Shown: piece after piece, positions 60,880-64,000 of the stretch
How the letters are laid out: each line of letters opens with the position of its first letter
Numbering within the stretch: the stretch's first letter is position 1
DNA from: JAAZHD01 sp012510895
Lineage (GTDB): Bacteria; Bacillota; Clostridia; Caldicoprobacterales; DTU083
Reading direction: 5' to 3'
Length of the DNA stretch: 64,000 nt
NCBI GenBank assembly: GCA_050951465.1
Contig: JBMNJC010000003.1
Location: 53,071-117,070, forward strand
Position numbers and translations under genes: made by a program
Notes under the pieces: generated by a model
Databases searched by the model: none
The model's input: only the letters and a program-made list of their open reading frames with translations
What the model was told of the DNA's origin: nothing

Positions 60880-62824
60880 ATGATTGACGATATTTTAGAT
60901 AAGTTAATTTCTCAATTGCCAGCTTCACCTACTGAATTAGATAAGGCTAATGTAAAAAAGATTCATGAGTATATCCCGGTCCCAACAGACCATAAAATTA
61001 GGTGGGCTGATATTTCAAGTTTTGGTGGATATCCGGCTGGCATAGTTCTTACGGATCGTGGTTTAATTGTCAAGGCCACACGTGCCGAAGTTAAGCATAA
61101 TAACGAATTGGGCAAAGAGCAGAAAAAAGAAAACGATACAAAGAAAAAAATCAAACCTATCAAGGTAATTTATCAGATTATTCCGTGGGAATATTATTCC
61201 CCGGATGATTATGAAGTCGTTGCATTTGATGCTGGTAAAGGGAATACACGATACACGCTTAAGGCCGGAAATACGGAGCTTGCTCAATTCAAAAGTAAAG
61301 CCCTGTATCAGATGTTCCGTAAGTACAAGAAACTGGTTATTGAGCAAAGGGAGCTTGCAGAGGCGACTATAGAAAATTCGACATTTAGTGCAATCAACTC
61401 CGTAAATGTCGAAGGCGTAATGTTCAATGCAGCATACGGAGCCGACCAGACGAAAACTGGTCACGGCATATACGCTGAAGAGGCAGGTACAATTCTGGAT
61501 AAACTTGCCGGAGAACAGGCAACTGTAGTAGGGCGAGACAACGCAAAAAACGGCCCTGACAAGATTGTTAATTCATCGCCTATACAGTGTAAGTATTGCA
61601 AAACAGCGTATTCCTCGGTCAATTCCTGTTTCAAAAATGACCCTACGACGGGTACAAAGACTTTTCGCTATTACGACTTGTCCGGTAACGCTATGAAGAT
61701 AGAAGTTCCTGCTGACCAATATTCACAGGCTATCGAGCACATGAAGACGAGAATAACTAACGGTCAAGTGCCGGGAGTTACTGATCCGAATATGGCGTAT
61801 GACATAATCAGGAAAGGAAAATTAACATATAACCAAGCACTTAACCTTGCAAAGGCGGGAACGATTGAATCCATATCTTTTGATGTTGCTACTGGCGCTG
61901 TAAATTGTTTGTCTGCATTTGGAATATCTGCTGTTGTAGCATTTGCGCAGGTGCTCTGGGTAACTAAAGACTATAAAAAAGCAGCAAAATGTGCATTGTA
62001 CACAGGCATTCAAGTATATGGTCTTGCGTTTGCAGGAGGAATAATTGCTTCGCAGATATCTCGTACAAGTTTTGCTGCCTCATTAAACCCTCTGGCCACA
62101 GAGATTAGCAAGAGCCTTAGCCCACAACTTGTACAGGAGATAGTTAACGCATTTAGGGCGCTTGCAGGTAAAAAAGCAATTTATGGAGCGGCAGCACAGA
62201 AGAGCTTTGCAAAGTTCTTTGGTTCAACAGCTATCACTCAAGGCATAATGTTTTTTGCTTTCACTGTGCCAGATACATACAAAGCCATCAGCGGGAAAAT
62301 CTCTGGATCTCAGTATTTGAAGAATATGACGTCATTGGCGGCTTCTTTCTTATGCAGTATCGCAGCTACTACGTCAGCGGGAGCAGTAATTGGAAAGGAC
62401 GGTTGGTGAGAAAATAAGTAAAAAAGTTGGCTCCGCAATAGGGCTTTGTGCAGGCCTTATAGGAGGTGCGCTTGGTGGTATAGCGGTAAAAACAATAGGG
62501 AATCTTTTGCACGAGGATGACGCAATAATCACCGCCCGTTTATTTAACGCTAACCTTCTCAATCAGTTTATTGACCATGTGCTGACCGCTGATGAACAAG
62601 ATCAAGTAATCGCTTTATTAGACAATGATGAAAAAATGTTGAGAGCACTTCAGCAGGACCTGCTTAAATCTGAACATCAAGAGCAGGATGTTATAGATTA
62701 CTTGAAGCCTAAAATCCAGAGTATTATAAAGAAACGCAAGATTATCGGTATCGACGATGAGATAGAAATGGGAAATTCCATTAGCACGATTGTATTGGAA
62801 GGAGAGCTGGCTTATGGTGTGTGA
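60880..62824 (+). CDS. Large multi-pass membrane protein with PH-like N-terminus, unknown function (one frameshift)
   Basis: The 509-aa first part and the 140-aa second part join into one 647-aa protein if one G of the AAGG at 62395-62398 is removed (IGK-TVGEKISKKVGSAIGLCAG). Residues 1-145 look like a bacterial PH-type domain (YPAGIVLTDRGLIVKA, VIYQIIPWEYYSPDDYEV); a Cys pair CKYC is at 237-240 with another Cys at 250; then a helical region and about five hydrophobic segments (about 337-360, 372-391, 448-465, 482-504 and after the joint), and a soluble acidic tail. The ATG at 60880 has a GGGGGCG site and a TATAAT box at 60841-60846. A zinc-ribbon-like gene overlaps its end. I do not recognise the family. 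Confidence 0.65.
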
Positions 62825-63095
62825 TTGCTGCAGAAGAAAGAAAAAACTATTTGAATCATTTGCTGCTATACAAACCAAGAATGGACAACTTAACTTCTGT
62901 GTCGAGTGTAACGACTTAGCATATAAGGTACGAGACGATGCAAATGAACTGAAAAGCGATGATTATGTTCTTCATTTAGAACAGTGGAAAAAACGAGCCA
63001 AGAAACCATCAAAGCGCTTTATTGAATGGCAACAGGCATTTCTTGCTCCACTTGAAATGAAGTTGGAAAAATCAGGACAGCAGAAATCTGAATAA
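62814..63095 (+). CDS. Small zinc-ribbon-like protein coupled to the membrane protein
   Basis: This 93-aa protein starts MVCDCCRRKKKLFESFAAIQ and has a second CxxC-like pair in NFCVECNDLAYK, likely a treble-clef or zinc ribbon, then a helical basic tail. The ATG at 62814 has a GGAAGGAG site and lies inside the last codons of the preceding gene (11-base overlap), so both are made together. No family is recognised. Confidence 0.62.
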   Translation: MVCDCCRRKKKLFESFAAIQTKNGQLNFCVECNDLAYKVRDDANELKSDDYVLHLEQWKKRAKKPSKRFIEWQQAFLAPLEMKLEKSGQQKSE

Positions 63096-63147
63096 GCACA
63101 GAAACGCCTTACCGCTCGCAGTTAACTAGTGGTGAGGACTATAGAGT

Positions 63148-63514
63148 TTATGCCTGTATTTCCTGTCCGTGTTTGAAGGTGATGCGGATATCGTCGGCGC
63201 TGTAGACCGTGGCGCAGTCTACCCAGCGCATGCCAGTTTTCGTCCTTTAACTCGGTGAGCGTATCCGCTAGCTCTGTAAAAACTTTAGGAAGACTTCAAT
63301 ACCGGCTCGTTACAGCTGCATCTGCTGAAGCTGGACCATGACCGTCTCCAAGTGCTCCTTTGCCGTATCGAACCGGTTTCGTCAGGCTGTCATAACGTTT
63401 CTGGAATTCAGCTTGGTCCAGAGCGACGAGGGCATTCTCGTAAGTGCTCTGCTGTATCATATCCGAAATCAGCTGCGTTTCTTCCAGCAAGGTAGCAGCA
63501 GTAACATCTCTCAT
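63148..63514 (-). pseudogene. C-terminal remnant of a second serine recombinase
   Basis: The minus strand encodes LISDMIQQSTYENALVALDQ and AEFQKRYDSLTK, and at its end VDCATVYSADDIRITFKHGQ before TAA at 63148, which are the coiled-coil and terminal beta segments of large serine recombinases. Frames are broken in between and the catalytic domain is absent. Base composition is GC-richer than the genes around it. Confidence 0.68.
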
Positions 63515-63575
63515 TAAATCGATACAGTCAACTTAAAAATAATCGATAACTTATAGATAGAAATATAATAGAAAA

Positions 63576-63620
63576 GGCCAGTCATTTCAAGAACATACTC
63601 TTGATTGTGACTGGTCTCTT
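63576..63620. terminator. Bidirectional terminator hairpin
   Basis: GGCCAGTCA (63576-63584) pairs with TGACTGGTC (63608-63616), with an inner TCAAGA / TCTTGA stem, followed by TCTTTTTG on the plus strand and by CTTTTCTATT on the minus strand. Confidence 0.6.
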
Positions 63621-63664
63621 TTTGTGCCCGCTTGAAGCTGTTCACTTAAGTTTTTCTTCAATCC

Positions 63665-64000
63665 CTAAGTGAACCCTCCTTTGGTTAGGTTCTTTTTTAT
63701 TTTACTTAAATATTTTATATGATTTTTAATGATAACTTTTTTAACTAACAATTCCTGAATCTCCTTAGAGATAACTTTCATATATCTTGGCTTAACCCCT
63801 GCTGTTTCTGCCAAATTCCATAATGTCATCTCTTTTCCCTGTTTTTCTAATTCTTCGATACCCCATTTAATTTTTCTTATATGATACTCTTCCATACTTT
63901 CAACCACAGAATCTATATATGCCTTTGTCAATGGAAGTTTCTCCTTCTTTTTAGAAAGCCAACCGCTAATCCCTAATTTGCTTCCTATGGTTGTCCAAGT
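63665..64000 (-). CDS. C-terminal end of a TnsD/TniQ-like transposition protein (runs off the right edge)
   Basis: The open frame continues beyond the window. Visible residues include TTIGSKLGISGWLSKKKEKL, PLTKAYIDSVVESMEEYHIR and KIKWGIEELEKQGKEMTLWN, ending KNLTKGGFT. This fits the C-terminal part of Tn7-type TnsD/TniQ target-selection proteins (LPxTKxYIxxVVE...IRRIKWA). If so, a Tn7-like transposon lies to the right and its genes would be transcribed leftwards to this end. The assignment is from memory of the family pattern and needs a search. Confidence 0.5.
   Translation of the reverse strand, partial: TWTTIGSKLGISGWLSKKKEKLPLTKAYIDSVVESMEEYHIRKIKWGIEELEKQGKEMTLWNLAETAGVKPRYMKVISKEIQELLVKKVIIKNHIKYLSKIKKNLTKGGFT

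Overview
The window reads as a chromosome segment of an anaerobic, endospore-forming, sugar-fermenting member of the Clostridia (Bacillota). Reasons: a Firmicute-type rRNA operon, sporulation genes (a Spo0E-like phosphatase, bofA, yaaL), rubredoxin and rubrerythrin-like oxygen defence, an electron-bifurcating [FeFe]-hydrogenase operon with a Rex operator, and many glycoside hydrolases. Species cannot be named from the sequence alone. Both large rRNA genes are enlarged: 16S has about 140 extra bases in the V1 helix, and 23S carries a 150-base intervening sequence at helix 45.

Layout. 1-115: promoter and leader of a second rRNA operon that runs off the left edge. 400-3148: ThrE-type exporter pair, sirtuin, XRE regulator, Spo0E-like gene. 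3223-8159: LiaF-like protein and the end of an exopolysaccharide cluster (MurJ-like flippase, sugar or choline kinase-like protein, Wzy-like polymerase, truncated polysaccharide deacetylase), cut off by the rRNA terminator. 8167-13761: rRNA operon on the minus strand (16S, tRNA-Ala, tRNA-Ile, 23S, 5S, tRNA-Asn). 13906-17909: rubrerythrin-like protein, rubredoxin, trpS, bofA, yaaL and small proteins. 18086-29304: carbohydrate and sulfate-ester catabolism (GH2, sulfatase, FAD oxidoreductase, GH95) with an M20 amidohydrolase and other housekeeping genes. 29328-31032: two adjacent 23S rRNA methyltransferases (RlmA-like and AviRa-like). 31194-36856: hydrogenase operon whose HydB is fused to a GltD-like flavoprotein. 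37338-47417: second glycan locus (GH2, DUF4091, Gfo/Idh/MocA, GH36), ending in a gene remnant next to an IS256-family element.

49373-53394: an arsenic-resistance cassette (DUF2703, thioredoxin-like, permease, arsC, arsR) bracketed by a 136-bp direct repeat. 53599-59264: a compact integrative element with a large serine recombinase, TnpW, an HK97-type capsid protein and a P4-type primase, but no recognisable portal, terminase or tail genes. 59831-64000: an accessory graveyard with hsdM and recombinase remnants, the C-terminus of a TnsD/TniQ-like protein at the right edge, and an unrecognised two-gene module (60880-63095) made of a large multi-pass membrane protein with a PH-like start and a small zinc-ribbon-like protein.

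About a dozen genes are broken by single-base length changes, mostly +1 in short homopolymers, which points to sequencing error at least as much as to true decay. By contrast the in-frame stops in the 59.8-60.8 kb remnants look like real decay.
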